Below are positions 17,939 to 25,191 of a stretch of 64,000 nt of DNA, one piece after another. Source of the stretch: Pseudorhodoferax sp. Leaf267 (GTDB taxonomy: Bacteria > Pseudomonadota > Gammaproteobacteria > Burkholderiales > Burkholderiaceae_C); assembly GCF_001422405.1 (NCBI RefSeq), contig NZ_LMMV01000004.1, positions 108,642-172,641 on the forward strand, given 5' to 3'. Each line of letters begins with the position of its first letter. Positions within the stretch are counted from its first letter, which is position 1. The notes under the pieces were generated by a model. That model had not been told where the DNA came from, ran no database searches, and worked only from the letters and a program-made list of their open reading frames with translations. The translations under genes and the position numbers were made by a program.

Positions 17939-18814
17939 GTGCCCGAGGGAGACGGCAACCCGCGGCACCTGCCCACCACGCACGGCGACCAGTCCGTCGC
18001 GCTGCTGCCGCAAGGCCAGGTGCCGCGCGTGCGCACCCTGCTGGGCGGCAGCGAAGTGATCGGCCATGTGGCGCTGTCGCGGCTGGAGCCGGCGGGCGCC
18101 GCGCCGCAGGAGGACGCAGCGCCGCCCGCCACCGCGCAGCTGCCCATTGCCCAGCTGCGCGAGGACAACACCGAGGCCCGGCGCGACCGCACCAAAGCGC
18201 GCGCCTTCCCCATCGGCGAGGCCGGCCGGCCCAGGCGCGACCTGGCGGCCGGCGCCGAGGCGCGTGTGGCGCAGCTCACGGCGCTGGGCGACTGGCTGGA
18301 CGTGGCGCGCGCCGCGCGCTGGCGGCCTACGTTGATCGCCACCTTCTGCAACGTCTACGCGGCCGACTACTGCTACCTGGCGCGCGCCTACCTGCCGCGC
18401 GTGTGGTGGACGTCCTCGGCCCTGGTGCGCCTAGGTCGCGGCGAGGCCGTGCCCGTGGTCTATGCGCAGACCGTGGTCGAGCTGCGCGCCGACGACCTGC
18501 TGGCCTGGCTCGTCGACATGGGCCCACGCTTCGGCTGGCGCCGCGTGTTCGATGCCGGCGCGCTGCAGGCCGCGGCCAACGCGGGCGGCCTGGGCCTGAT
18601 CTGCGCCGACCGCGAGGCCGCAGGGCGCGCCGGGCACATCACCGTGGTGGTGCCCGAGACGCCCGCGCACCGGGCCGAGCGCGATGCGGACGGCAACGTC
18701 ACGCAGCCGCTGCAGAGCCAGGCCGGTGCGTCGAACCACCGCTACGGCAGCGCCGGGCCGTCATGGTGGAGCGGCAGCCAGTTCCGCGACCGGGGCTTTT
18801 TCGTGCACGACTAG
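17939..18814 (+). CDS. Uncharacterised protein with a Cys-His amidase-like signature
   Basis: An open frame of about 291 codons from GTG at 17939. It is not confidently assigned. The C-terminal half contains FCNVYAADYCYLARAYLPRV, and later AGHITVVVPE and then LQSQAGASNHRYG. That Cys...His order resembles NlpC/P60- or CHAP-type cysteine amidases, suggesting a peptidoglycan hydrolase or effector. The N-terminal 100 residues are Pro/Ala/Arg-rich. The start is uncertain: ATG 17861 is in frame, while an overlapping +1 frame from 17868 begins with a Cys-rich stretch (LCNACAGSLVAAGQQCP). No signal peptide is evident. Confidence 0.55.
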   Translation: MPEGDGNPRHLPTTHGDQSVALLPQGQVPRVRTLLGGSEVIGHVALSRLEPAGAAPQEDAAPPATAQLPIAQLREDNTEARRDRTKARAFPIGEAGRPRRDLAAGAEARVAQLTALGDWLDVARAARWRPTLIATFCNVYAADYCYLARAYLPRVWWTSSALVRLGRGEAVPVVYAQTVVELRADDLLAWLVDMGPRFGWRRVFDAGALQAAANAGGLGLICADREAAGRAGHITVVVPETPAHRAERDADGNVTQPLQSQAGASNHRYGSAGPSWWSGSQFRDRGFFVHD

Positions 18815-18819
18815 ACGCG

Positions 18820-19515
18820 TCATGCAAAGCCCCGGAACCGCGCGAACGACTCCACCGCGCGCCGCGGCATGGCCATCCGGTTCACGGCGGCGTCGGCCGC
18901 CGCATAGCCCAGCGACATGCCGCAGACCACCACCTCGTCGGCGGGCAGGCCCAGGTGCTGGCCGATCAAGGCATCGAAGCGCGCAAACGACACCTGCGGG
19001 CACGTGGCCAGGCCGTGGGCGTGCGCGGCCAGCATCAGGCTTTGCAGGAACAGCCCGCAGTCCAGCCAGCTGTGCGCGCGCAGGCTGCGGTGCGTGGTGA
19101 GCACCAGGCCCACGGGCGCGCCGAAGAAGTCGTAGTTGCGCACGGTCTGCGCCGTGCGCGCGGCCGTGTCGGCACGGTCGATCCCGAGGGCCGCGTAGTA
19201 ACGCGCGCCGAAATCCGCCTGGTGCGCGGCGATGCGCTCGGGCAGCACATCAGGAAAGTGCGAGAACGCGGGCGCGGCCCCGCTGTCGCAGGCTTCGCGC
19301 AGCGTGGCACTGAGCGCGGCGAGCGCATCGCCGGCCAGCACGTGCAGTTGCCAGGGCTGGGTGTTGGAATTGCTGGGTGCGCAGGCCGCGGTCTGCAGCA
19401 CCTGCTGCAGCAGTGCGCGCGGCACGGGCCGGCCGGGCGCGAAGCCGCGCACGCTGCGGCGGGTGCGCATGAGATGGTCGAAGGCCTGCGCGGCAGGGGT
19501 CGTGTCGTGGGTCAT
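18820..19515 (-). CDS. Nitroreductase, PnbA-like (putative 4-nitrobenzoate reductase)
   Basis: A 231-residue FMN-dependent nitroreductase-family enzyme. It has the flavin-phosphate motif MRTRRSVRGF near residue 20, the APSNSNTQPW loop, and a C-terminal GMSLGYAAADAAVN segment. PnbA enzymes reduce 4-nitrobenzoate to 4-hydroxylaminobenzoate with NADPH. That role is inferred from context: a LysR gene sits upstream and a 4-hydroxylaminobenzoate lyase-like gene lies 2.2 kb away. A general nitroreductase remains possible. The ATG at 19515 lies 58 bp from a LysR-type operator copy. Confidence 0.75.
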   Translation of the reverse strand: MTHDTTPAAQAFDHLMRTRRSVRGFAPGRPVPRALLQQVLQTAACAPSNSNTQPWQLHVLAGDALAALSATLREACDSGAAPAFSHFPDVLPERIAAHQADFGARYYAALGIDRADTAARTAQTVRNYDFFGAPVGLVLTTHRSLRAHSWLDCGLFLQSLMLAAHAHGLATCPQVSFARFDALIGQHLGLPADEVVVCGMSLGYAAADAAVNRMAMPRRAVESFARFRGFA

Positions 19516-19572
19516 GGCGCGATGGTGGCAGCGGCGCGTGGCGCGCGGAACTGCAAAGTGCACATGCGCATC

Positions 19573-19587
19573 GTGCACGGCATGCAA
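19573..19587. promoter_or_regulatory. Second copy of the LysR-type operator, upstream of the nitroreductase
   Basis: GTGCACGGCATGCAA matches the palindrome at 20600-20614 at 13 of 15 positions when compared with its reverse complement. It lies between the LysR gene and the nitroreductase start. A further TGCA...TGCA pair is nearby at about 19552. Confidence 0.55.
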
Positions 19588-19600
19588 GTGGCCCGCGCAC

Positions 19601-20581
19601 TCACCGCTGCAGGGCCGCCACGGCCGCCGCCGCCTGTGCCACCTCGGCGCGCAGCCACTGGTGGCCGGCATCGTCTTCGTTGCGCTGGTGCCAGACGGCG
19701 CGCACCGCCATACCGGGCGTGGTGTAGGGCAGCTCGGCGCAGGCCACAGGCGCACCCTGAACGAACTCGCCCGCCAGCGGACGCGGCACGATGGACAGCA
19801 TGTCGGTCTCGCGCAGCAGCATGGGAATGGCCAACGCATGCGCCACCGTCACGCGGTAGCGCGGCAACAGGCTTTCGCGCGCCAGCGCCTGTTCCAGCGC
19901 GTGGCGGTCGAACATCTCCGACTGGCGCGCAAGCCCGCGCTCGACGATGAAGCCGCTGATCGCGCCCTCTTCCTGCCCGCCCAGCGAGACGGTGAGCAGC
20001 GGGTAGGCGGCCAGGTCGGCCAGCCGTGCGCGCCTGCGGCCGATGGGATGGCCGCGCCGCATCACGATGACCTCGTCGTGCTGGCCCAGCGCCATGGCGC
20101 CGAAGCGCTGCGGCACCTCCGAGAAGATGCCGATGGCCAGGTCGATGCGGCCCACGTCGATCTGCTCGGCCAGGTCGATGCGGGTCGAGGGCCGCACCAC
20201 CACGTCGATGTGCGGCGCCGAGACCGCGATGGCGCGGCTCATGCGCGCCACCAGCACGGCCGTGAGGTGGTCGTTGGCGGCCACCACGAAGCGGCGCGCG
20301 CTGTGGGCGGCATCGAAGCGCGGGGCGCCCAGGGTCTGGTGGATGCGCTGCAGCGACTGGCGCAGGCCCGGCGCCATGGCCAGGGCGCGCGCCGTGGGCT
20401 CCATGCCGCGGCTGGTGCGCACGAACAGCTCGTCGTCCAGCGCCTCGCGCAGCCGCGCCAGCGCGTGGCTCACGGCGGACTGGCTCAGGTGCAGCCGGTG
20501 GCCGGCGCGCAGCAGATTGCGTTCTTCGAACACGGCGTCGAAGACGCGCAGAAGGTTCAGATCGATGCGTTCGACATTCAT
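19601..20581 (-). CDS. LysR-family transcriptional regulator of the nitrobenzoate-type cluster (PnbR-like)
   Basis: A 326-residue regulator with an N-terminal winged helix-turn-helix (LLRAGHRLHLSQSAVSHALARL, about residues 20-45) and a periplasmic-binding-type effector domain. It starts MNVERIDLNLLRVF at 20581; upstream extensions lack support. It is transcribed in the same direction as the nitroreductase and divergently from the Bug receptor and lyase genes. Near-identical palindromic sites lie in both flanking gaps, so it probably controls both arms in response to the aromatic substrate. Confidence 0.88.
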   Translation of the reverse strand: MNVERIDLNLLRVFDAVFEERNLLRAGHRLHLSQSAVSHALARLREALDDELFVRTSRGMEPTARALAMAPGLRQSLQRIHQTLGAPRFDAAHSARRFVVAANDHLTAVLVARMSRAIAVSAPHIDVVVRPSTRIDLAEQIDVGRIDLAIGIFSEVPQRFGAMALGQHDEVIVMRRGHPIGRRRARLADLAAYPLLTVSLGGQEEGAISGFIVERGLARQSEMFDRHALEQALARESLLPRYRVTVAHALAIPMLLRETDMLSIVPRPLAGEFVQGAPVACAELPYTTPGMAVRAVWHQRNEDDAGHQWLRAEVAQAAAAVAALQR

Positions 20582-20599
20582 GGCGGCCTGGTGTGCATG

Positions 20600-20614
20600 T
20601 TGCATGCCATGCAA
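20600..20614. promoter_or_regulatory. LysR-type operator (T-N11-A palindrome)
   Basis: TTGCATG-C-CATGCAA is a perfect 15-bp inverted repeat containing the LysR consensus T-N11-A. It lies 19 bp upstream of the LysR start and about 90 bp upstream of the divergent Bug receptor gene, the expected place for autoregulation plus divergent activation. Confidence 0.75.
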
Positions 20615-20702
20615 GATGGTCCTGCAGATTCGTCGCTTCCGGCGGGGCCGAGCAGCCAGCACCATGCAGGCCATTGCAACCCCACCCCACCGGAGAAACC
20701 CC

Positions 20703-21692
20703 ATGATGCACCCCACGCGCCGCGAATTCACGGCTGGCCTCTCGGCCGCTGCCCTCGCCCTGTCCATCGGCCGGCCCGCGCTGGCGCAGAACGACAAACT
20801 GAGCCGCATCCTCGTGGGCTACCCGCCCGGCGGCACGCTGGACGTGACGGCGCGCCGCGTGGGGGAGGCCTGGCGCGAACAGGGCCGTGCCTGCATCGTC
20901 GACAACCGCGCCGGTGCCGCCGGCCGCGTGGCCAGCGGCCAGCTCAAGCGCGAAAAGGCCGATGGCAGCGTGCTGCTGTGCACGCACACCTCGGCGCTCA
21001 CCATCTACCCGCACGTCTACAGCAGGCTGGGCTACGACGCGGTGGCTGACTTCCGGCCCGTGAGCCCGATCGCCAACGTGGGCTGCGCCTTCGCCGTCAG
21101 CGCCGCGGCCGTGCCCGCGTCCGTGACCACGCTCGACGCCTACGTGCAATGGGTGAAGGCCAACCCCAAGGCGGCGCTGTTCGCATCGCCCGCCGCGGGC
21201 TCGATGGCGCATTTCCTGGGCTACCGGCTCGACCAGGCCGCGGGCCTGCAGCGCACGCACGTGCCCTACCGCGGCTCGGCACCGGCCATGCAGGACCTGC
21301 TGGGCGGGCAGATCCCGGCCTACATGGGCTTCGTGGCCGACTTCCTGCAGTACGCGGACAACGGCAAGCTGCGCATCCTGGCCGTGACCAGCGAGAAGCG
21401 CTCGCGCTTCCTGCCCGGCGTGCCCACCTTCGCCGAGCAGGGCCTGGCGCAGGTGACGGGCGCCGAGTCGTACGGCCTGTTCCTGCCGCCGCAGGCCAGC
21501 GACGCACTGGTGGCCGAGCTGGGCGAGGCCACGCGCCAGGCGGCACGCAGCGCCGCGCTGATGGCCGGCTTCGACAAGCTGGGCCTGGAGCCCGTGTGGT
21601 CCACCCCCGCGGCCTATGTGCAGCAGATCGCACGCGAGTCCGAGCACTGGCGCCCCATCGTGGCCGCGTCGGGCTTCAAGTCGGAAGAGTGA
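20703..21692 (+). CDS. Bug-family tripartite tricarboxylate transporter substrate-binding protein
   Basis: A 329-residue periplasmic receptor of the Bug (TctC) family, which is expanded in Burkholderiales. A Tat-like signal (RREFTAGLSAAALALS) opens the protein. Family motifs are LVGYPPGGTLDVTARRV, VDNRAGAAGRVAS, HVPYRGSAPAMQDLLGGQI and FLPGVPTFAEQG. Bug proteins bind carboxylates, including aromatic acids. Its position between the regulator and the lyase suggests uptake of the nitrobenzoate-type substrate. No TctA/TctB membrane genes are adjacent, as is common for orphan Bug receptors. GGAG lies upstream of the first ATG; the ATG doublet leaves one codon of uncertainty. Confidence 0.9.
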   Translation: MMHPTRREFTAGLSAAALALSIGRPALAQNDKLSRILVGYPPGGTLDVTARRVGEAWREQGRACIVDNRAGAAGRVASGQLKREKADGSVLLCTHTSALTIYPHVYSRLGYDAVADFRPVSPIANVGCAFAVSAAAVPASVTTLDAYVQWVKANPKAALFASPAAGSMAHFLGYRLDQAAGLQRTHVPYRGSAPAMQDLLGGQIPAYMGFVADFLQYADNGKLRILAVTSEKRSRFLPGVPTFAEQGLAQVTGAESYGLFLPPQASDALVAELGEATRQAARSAALMAGFDKLGLEPVWSTPAAYVQQIARESEHWRPIVAASGFKSEE

Positions 21693-21697
21693 ACGCC

Positions 21698-22249
21698 ATG
21701 ACGCTGCACACCCCGCCCCATCCCGACCGCGATGCGCTCATCGCCACCAGCTTGCCGTTTCTCGACACGATCAAGGACATGACGGCCGGCACCGAGCTCG
21801 AACGCTGGCTCAACGCCGAGCACGGCCCGGGCAGCCCGCTGTACGAGCGCCTGGCCGAGCTGGTGCGCCGCGGCGTGCGCGACGGCTGGGCCGCGAACGT
21901 GGAAGTGGGCGGCCCGCGCTACCGCCGCAGCCGCATCGCCGAGCCCACGGCCGAGACACTGCACTTCAGCATCACCGCCGTGTACATGGACTCGACCGGC
22001 AACACGCAGCACAACCCTGGCGGCAGCCTGCGCGGCGACTACCACGCGCATCCGTATGGCGAGATCAACATGGTGATCCCGCTCAACGAAGGCGCGGCGC
22101 TGGCCGGGCCGAACGGGTGGTGTGAAGGCGGCTGGACGGCGCCGCCGCCCGGGAGCCACCACTATCCGGAGGCCAAGGGGGGTGCGGTGATCGCGCTGTT
22201 CTATCTGCCGGCGGGGCGGATTTCGTATGCGGTGGCGCCGCCGGGTTGA
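21698..22249 (+). CDS. 4-hydroxylaminobenzoate lyase-like protein (PnbB family, DUF4863)
   Basis: A 183-residue protein resembling PnbB, which turns 4-hydroxylaminobenzoate into protocatechuate plus ammonia. It has a cupin-like histidine cluster (DYHAHPYGEINMVIP), then GWCEGGWTAPPPGSHHYPE and a C-terminal IALFYLPAGRISY. The Bug gene stop overlaps an in-frame GTG at 21689 (GTGA); ATG 21698 is listed as start. Together with the nitroreductase and LysR gene it suggests a reductive nitrobenzoate route feeding the protocatechuate ring-cleavage pathway. Identity is by recalled family resemblance, not by a search. Confidence 0.72.
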   Translation: MTLHTPPHPDRDALIATSLPFLDTIKDMTAGTELERWLNAEHGPGSPLYERLAELVRRGVRDGWAANVEVGGPRYRRSRIAEPTAETLHFSITAVYMDSTGNTQHNPGGSLRGDYHAHPYGEINMVIPLNEGAALAGPNGWCEGGWTAPPPGSHHYPEAKGGAVIALFYLPAGRISYAVAPPG

Positions 22250-22318
22250 GGGCGGCTTTGACGGAGAGCAGCAGTGCGGCAGGTTGCGGGGCAGCGCCTC
22301 GTGGACATCAGGCGCGCC

Positions 22319-22744
22319 TCACGGCCGCGCGGCGACGATGAGGCTCCAGACGATGACCACGAGCTGCACCAGGTTCATCAGGATGGCCGTGACGTGGATG
22401 CGGCCGAAAGTGGCGATGGCGCTGGCGCACTGGTCTCCGATTTCGATGCGGAGCCGGTCCATCGTCGGGATGACCTTGCGCCGCAGAAGGGCCGTCAGGC
22501 CCGCGAGCGCCGCCGCCCCCGCGGCGAAGACCGGCCGCCCGGCCACCGCATAGCTCAGTGCAGCAACGCCGGCCGTGCCCATCGCAGCCAGGTAGTAGGT
22601 GTTGAAGAAGCCGCGCACGAAGCGCGCGTCCATGGGCACGTCGTGCTTGAGGATCAAGAGGGGTATCGAGCCCATGACGAAATACGCGGTCGTGAGCAGC
22701 AGCGCGCCGGTGCAGCACAGGGCGATGAACAGGGCGGCGGACAT
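22319..22744 (-). CDS. Conserved small integral membrane protein of unknown function
   Basis: A 141-residue protein with four hydrophobic segments (about residues 5-32, 48-65, 68-85 and 115-138) and a short basic loop LLRRKVIPTMDRLR. No catalytic motif is seen. It lies downstream of the VOC gene on the same strand, about 90 bp apart. I do not recognise a function. Confidence 0.7.
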   Translation of the reverse strand: MSAALFIALCCTGALLLTTAYFVMGSIPLLILKHDVPMDARFVRGFFNTYYLAAMGTAGVAALSYAVAGRPVFAAGAAALAGLTALLRRKVIPTMDRLRIEIGDQCASAIATFGRIHVTAILMNLVQLVVIVWSLIVAARP

Positions 22745-22836
22745 GGCGGTGGAACGAGGTGGCGGCCTGGCGCGCGGCGGGTGCGGTGCCTTCGTGCGGA
22801 TCGACGTGTCGTTGCGGCCAGTGGGCGTCTACGCGC

Positions 22837-23223
22837 TCACGCCGGCGCGTGGCAGACCGCTTCGATGTTGTGTCCGTCCGGGTCCAGCACGAAGGCGCCG
22901 TAGTAGTTGGGGTGGTAGTGGGCGCGGATCCCCGGCGGCCCGTTGTCGCGGCCGCCGGCCGCCAGCGCGGCCTGATGGAAAGCATCGACATGGGCACGCG
23001 ATGCGACCCGGAATGCGATGTGGATCGGCGGCTGGTTGGCCGTGCCCGAGGCGATCCAGAAATCCGGCTGGGGCGGCTCGCCGAAGCCGGCGACATCGGT
23101 GTGGCCGGTGACGGAGGCGGGGATTTCCGCGAGCAGCGCATAGCCGATGGGGGCAAGGGCGGCGATGTAGAACGCCTTGCTCTTGGCGTAGTCGGTGACG
23201 GTGAGGCCTGTGTGGTCGATCAT
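22837..23223 (-). CDS. VOC (glyoxalase/bleomycin resistance) family protein
   Basis: A 128-residue vicinal-oxygen-chelate protein with two beta-alpha-beta-beta-beta modules. The first begins IDHTGLTVTDYAKSKAFY with a metal-type His. The second contains PIHIAFRVASRAHVDAFH and YYGAFVLDPDGHNIEAVCH with the terminal Glu ligand. These are the features of the lactoylglutathione lyase-like subgroup. The substrate is unknown. The ATG at 23223 is preferred over an upstream in-frame start. Confidence 0.88.
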   Translation of the reverse strand: MIDHTGLTVTDYAKSKAFYIAALAPIGYALLAEIPASVTGHTDVAGFGEPPQPDFWIASGTANQPPIHIAFRVASRAHVDAFHQAALAAGGRDNGPPGIRAHYHPNYYGAFVLDPDGHNIEAVCHAPA

Positions 23224-23308
23224 GGGTGTTCCAACAAACAGCTGAATATTCCGTACTGTGGGCTCGAGCGAATAGTTCAGCGTCGGCGTTGAGAGTCGTC
23301 TCCGCAGG

Positions 23309-24031
23309 TCAGGCCCCGTAGTCGCCGACCTCATATCGAGCGCCGAAGGAAAGTGACGTCAGCTGGAGAATGTGACAGACCGCGCCCGCCACCTTCTCTG
23401 GTGATACGAGCGCACCCTGCTCCTTGCGTTTGATGAAACGTTCGATCTCTGGAAAATCAGCCGCCGAAGAGCTGCGGATAAGGGCCTGCATCTCGGTGTC
23501 GATCACGCCCGGGTCCACATTGATTGGAATGAATGGGTGCGGCTCGAGCTGTTGTTCCAATGCCAGCGCCCGGACGTAGTTCTCCATGCCTGCCTTGGCG
23601 GCGCAATAGAGCGACCAGCCTGCGTAGCCTCTCTGCGCCGCTCCGGACGAAATATTGGCCAGAACCTTGCGGCATGGCGTATCTTGGAAATGCGCCACGA
23701 TTTCGGTCAAAACAAGAATTGCGGATGTGAAGTTCGTATTCACGTTGGCGAGTACCGCGGCACGCTCTTGACGAGAGGCAGGGCCGATCGAGTCGAGGGT
23801 TCCAGCGTTGCTGACGACCAGCAACTCTTCGATGTGCTTGTTGCCGAAAGAAGCAACGGCGGTCGCTGCGATTCGATGGCTATCGCCGGGCGACGAAAGA
23901 TCCAATCTGACTGAATAGGCGTGTGGTGCGCCGCGCGAGAACTCCATCACGCGGTAGCCGCGTTCGGCAAGGGCCTCGCACAGCGCGAGGCCGAGCCCCC
24001 TGGAACCGCCGGTCAATATTGCGAGACGCAT
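23309..24031 (-). CDS. SDR family NAD(P)-dependent oxidoreductase (benzil/sepiapterin reductase-like)
   Basis: A 240-residue short-chain dehydrogenase. The cofactor motif TGGSRGLGLAL is at residues 8-18, the NAG motif is in VVSNAGTLDS, and the catalytic Ser-Tyr-Lys appears as NISSGAAQ and GWSLYCAAKAG. The spacing and the VNTNFTSAI stretch recall sepiapterin/benzil reductases. Base composition is visibly less GC-rich than its neighbours, with more A/T-ending codons, so it may be acquired. It starts 15 bp after a 55-codon small gene on the same strand. Confidence 0.88.
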   Translation of the reverse strand: MRLAILTGGSRGLGLALCEALAERGYRVMEFSRGAPHAYSVRLDLSSPGDSHRIAATAVASFGNKHIEELLVVSNAGTLDSIGPASRQERAAVLANVNTNFTSAILVLTEIVAHFQDTPCRKVLANISSGAAQRGYAGWSLYCAAKAGMENYVRALALEQQLEPHPFIPINVDPGVIDTEMQALIRSSSAADFPEIERFIKRKEQGALVSPEKVAGAVCHILQLTSLSFGARYEVGDYGA

Positions 24032-24046
24032 GGTGGTGCCGCCGTT

Positions 24047-24214
24047 CTACGATGCGACGCTGCGTTGAGCGGCCGCCTGTTTGCGGGTGGTTCGTTTGGG
24101 CCTGACCGTGGTCTGCGTTCCTTTGGCAACACGTTCCAGATACTTTCCTCGCATTCCGTTGCCGAGGTCTGCGCGCTGGTATTCCTTCCGCATTTCATCC
24201 TGGGGCTTGCTCAT
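24047..24214 (-). CDS. Small basic orphan protein upstream of the SDR gene
   Basis: A 55-residue frame beginning MSKPQDEMRKEYQRADLGNG and followed by MRGKYLERVAKGT. This start resembles small bacterial proteins of about 65-80 residues found alone or in toxin-antitoxin-like settings. Here the C-terminus (VRPKRTTRKQAAAQRSVAS) is a basic tail unlike what I recall of the family, so it may be divergent or truncated. An AAGAAGAA stretch lies upstream of the ATG. It shares the lower GC of the SDR gene and ends 15 bp before it, suggesting one transcript. Confidence 0.55.
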   Translation of the reverse strand: MSKPQDEMRKEYQRADLGNGMRGKYLERVAKGTQTTVRPKRTTRKQAAAQRSVAS

Positions 24215-24372
24215 GACAGTTCTTCTTGCTGGGCGGTCACGCGATCACGGACGATTCGTCAGACCGGATGGCCTGAGCGCGAGTAACTCTACAGAGAATC
24301 CAGCGGTGCCCTCCTGCTGTTACATGTTCACGCCTGACCGAGCGACATTCGGCCGCTCGCTCTTTTGCGGAA

Positions 24373-25191
24373 TCAAAGACCGTAGGCCATGCGCGCCGTC
24401 GCTTCGAAAACGGCTCCCCGATCCTCCAGTTCGACACCATCGCGCGCCGCCGCCAACCAGTCCTGGTAGCCCCCTGCCAGTTCCAGCACCGGCCAATCGC
24501 TTCCCCACACACACCGCCCCGCCCCGAAGCACGCCAGCAGCCACCCCGCATGCCGCTGCACCACCTCCACCGGCGCCCCCGGCTTCGCCTCCGTCCACAA
24601 CCCCGAAATCTTGCAGAACGCCCCCGTCTCGCGGGCCAGCGCCTGCATCCCCTCGGTCCACGCTGCCCACCCCGCCGCATCGCCTGGAATCGCAGGCTTG
24701 GCCCCGTGGTCGATCACGATCCTCAAATCCGGGTGCCGCGCCGCCAGCCGCAGCAGGCGCGGCAGGTGCACCGGCTTGACCAGCGCATCGAACACCAGCC
24801 CGCAGGCCACCATGGCCTGCAACGCAGGCGCCAGCGCGGGCTGCAGGATCCAGTCCGGGTCCGCGATGTCCTGCAGCATCGGCCGCAGGCCGCGCAGCTT
24901 GGGCCGGCGCGCCAGGGCCTCGATGCGGGCCGGGGCGTCGCTCGCCAGCAGGTCGACCCAGCCGACCACGGCCAGCACGTCGTCGGCCTGCTCGGCCTGG
25001 TCCAGCAAGAAGGCGGTCTCGGCCTCGGTGGGCGCGGCCTGCACCAGCACGCCGCCACGCACGCCACAGGGGCGGGACACGGCGCGCCAGTCGTCCAGGC
25101 GCACGTCGCGGTGGATGGTGCCCAGGGCGGGTGTGAGCCAGCCGTAGTCGCCGCGCGCCAGGCGCCAGATGTGGAAGTGGGCGTCGATCAT
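24373..25191 (-). CDS. Amidohydrolase-2 family sugar lactonase (L-fuconolactonase type, COG3618)
   Basis: A 272-residue TIM-barrel hydrolase. It opens MIDAHFHIWRLARGDYGWL with the HxH metal/active-site pair, followed by VIDHGAKP and the C-terminal CVWGSDWPVLEL with the catalytic Asp. This subgroup opens fucono- or related 1,5-lactones to the acid. Its ATG overlaps the stop of the aldo/keto reductase (ATGA), and dehydrogenase plus lactonase are consecutive steps of oxidative aldose degradation. The exact sugar is inferred, not shown. Confidence 0.85.
   Translation of the reverse strand: MIDAHFHIWRLARGDYGWLTPALGTIHRDVRLDDWRAVSRPCGVRGGVLVQAAPTEAETAFLLDQAEQADDVLAVVGWVDLLASDAPARIEALARRPKLRGLRPMLQDIADPDWILQPALAPALQAMVACGLVFDALVKPVHLPRLLRLAARHPDLRIVIDHGAKPAIPGDAAGWAAWTEGMQALARETGAFCKISGLWTEAKPGAPVEVVQRHAGWLLACFGAGRCVWGSDWPVLELAGGYQDWLAAARDGVELEDRGAVFEATARMAYGL

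Noticed and set aside
17868..18059. Separate Cys-rich small protein beginning MREGISTN
   Set aside because: The start of the frame looks zinc-ribbon-like, but it soon turns into Arg/Cys/Pro-rich shadow sequence; kept only as a comment on the uncertain start of the amidase-like gene.
24215..24372. Possible gene in the gap before the lactonase
   Set aside because: Only short frames without ribosome sites or protein-like content are present; no feature is supported.
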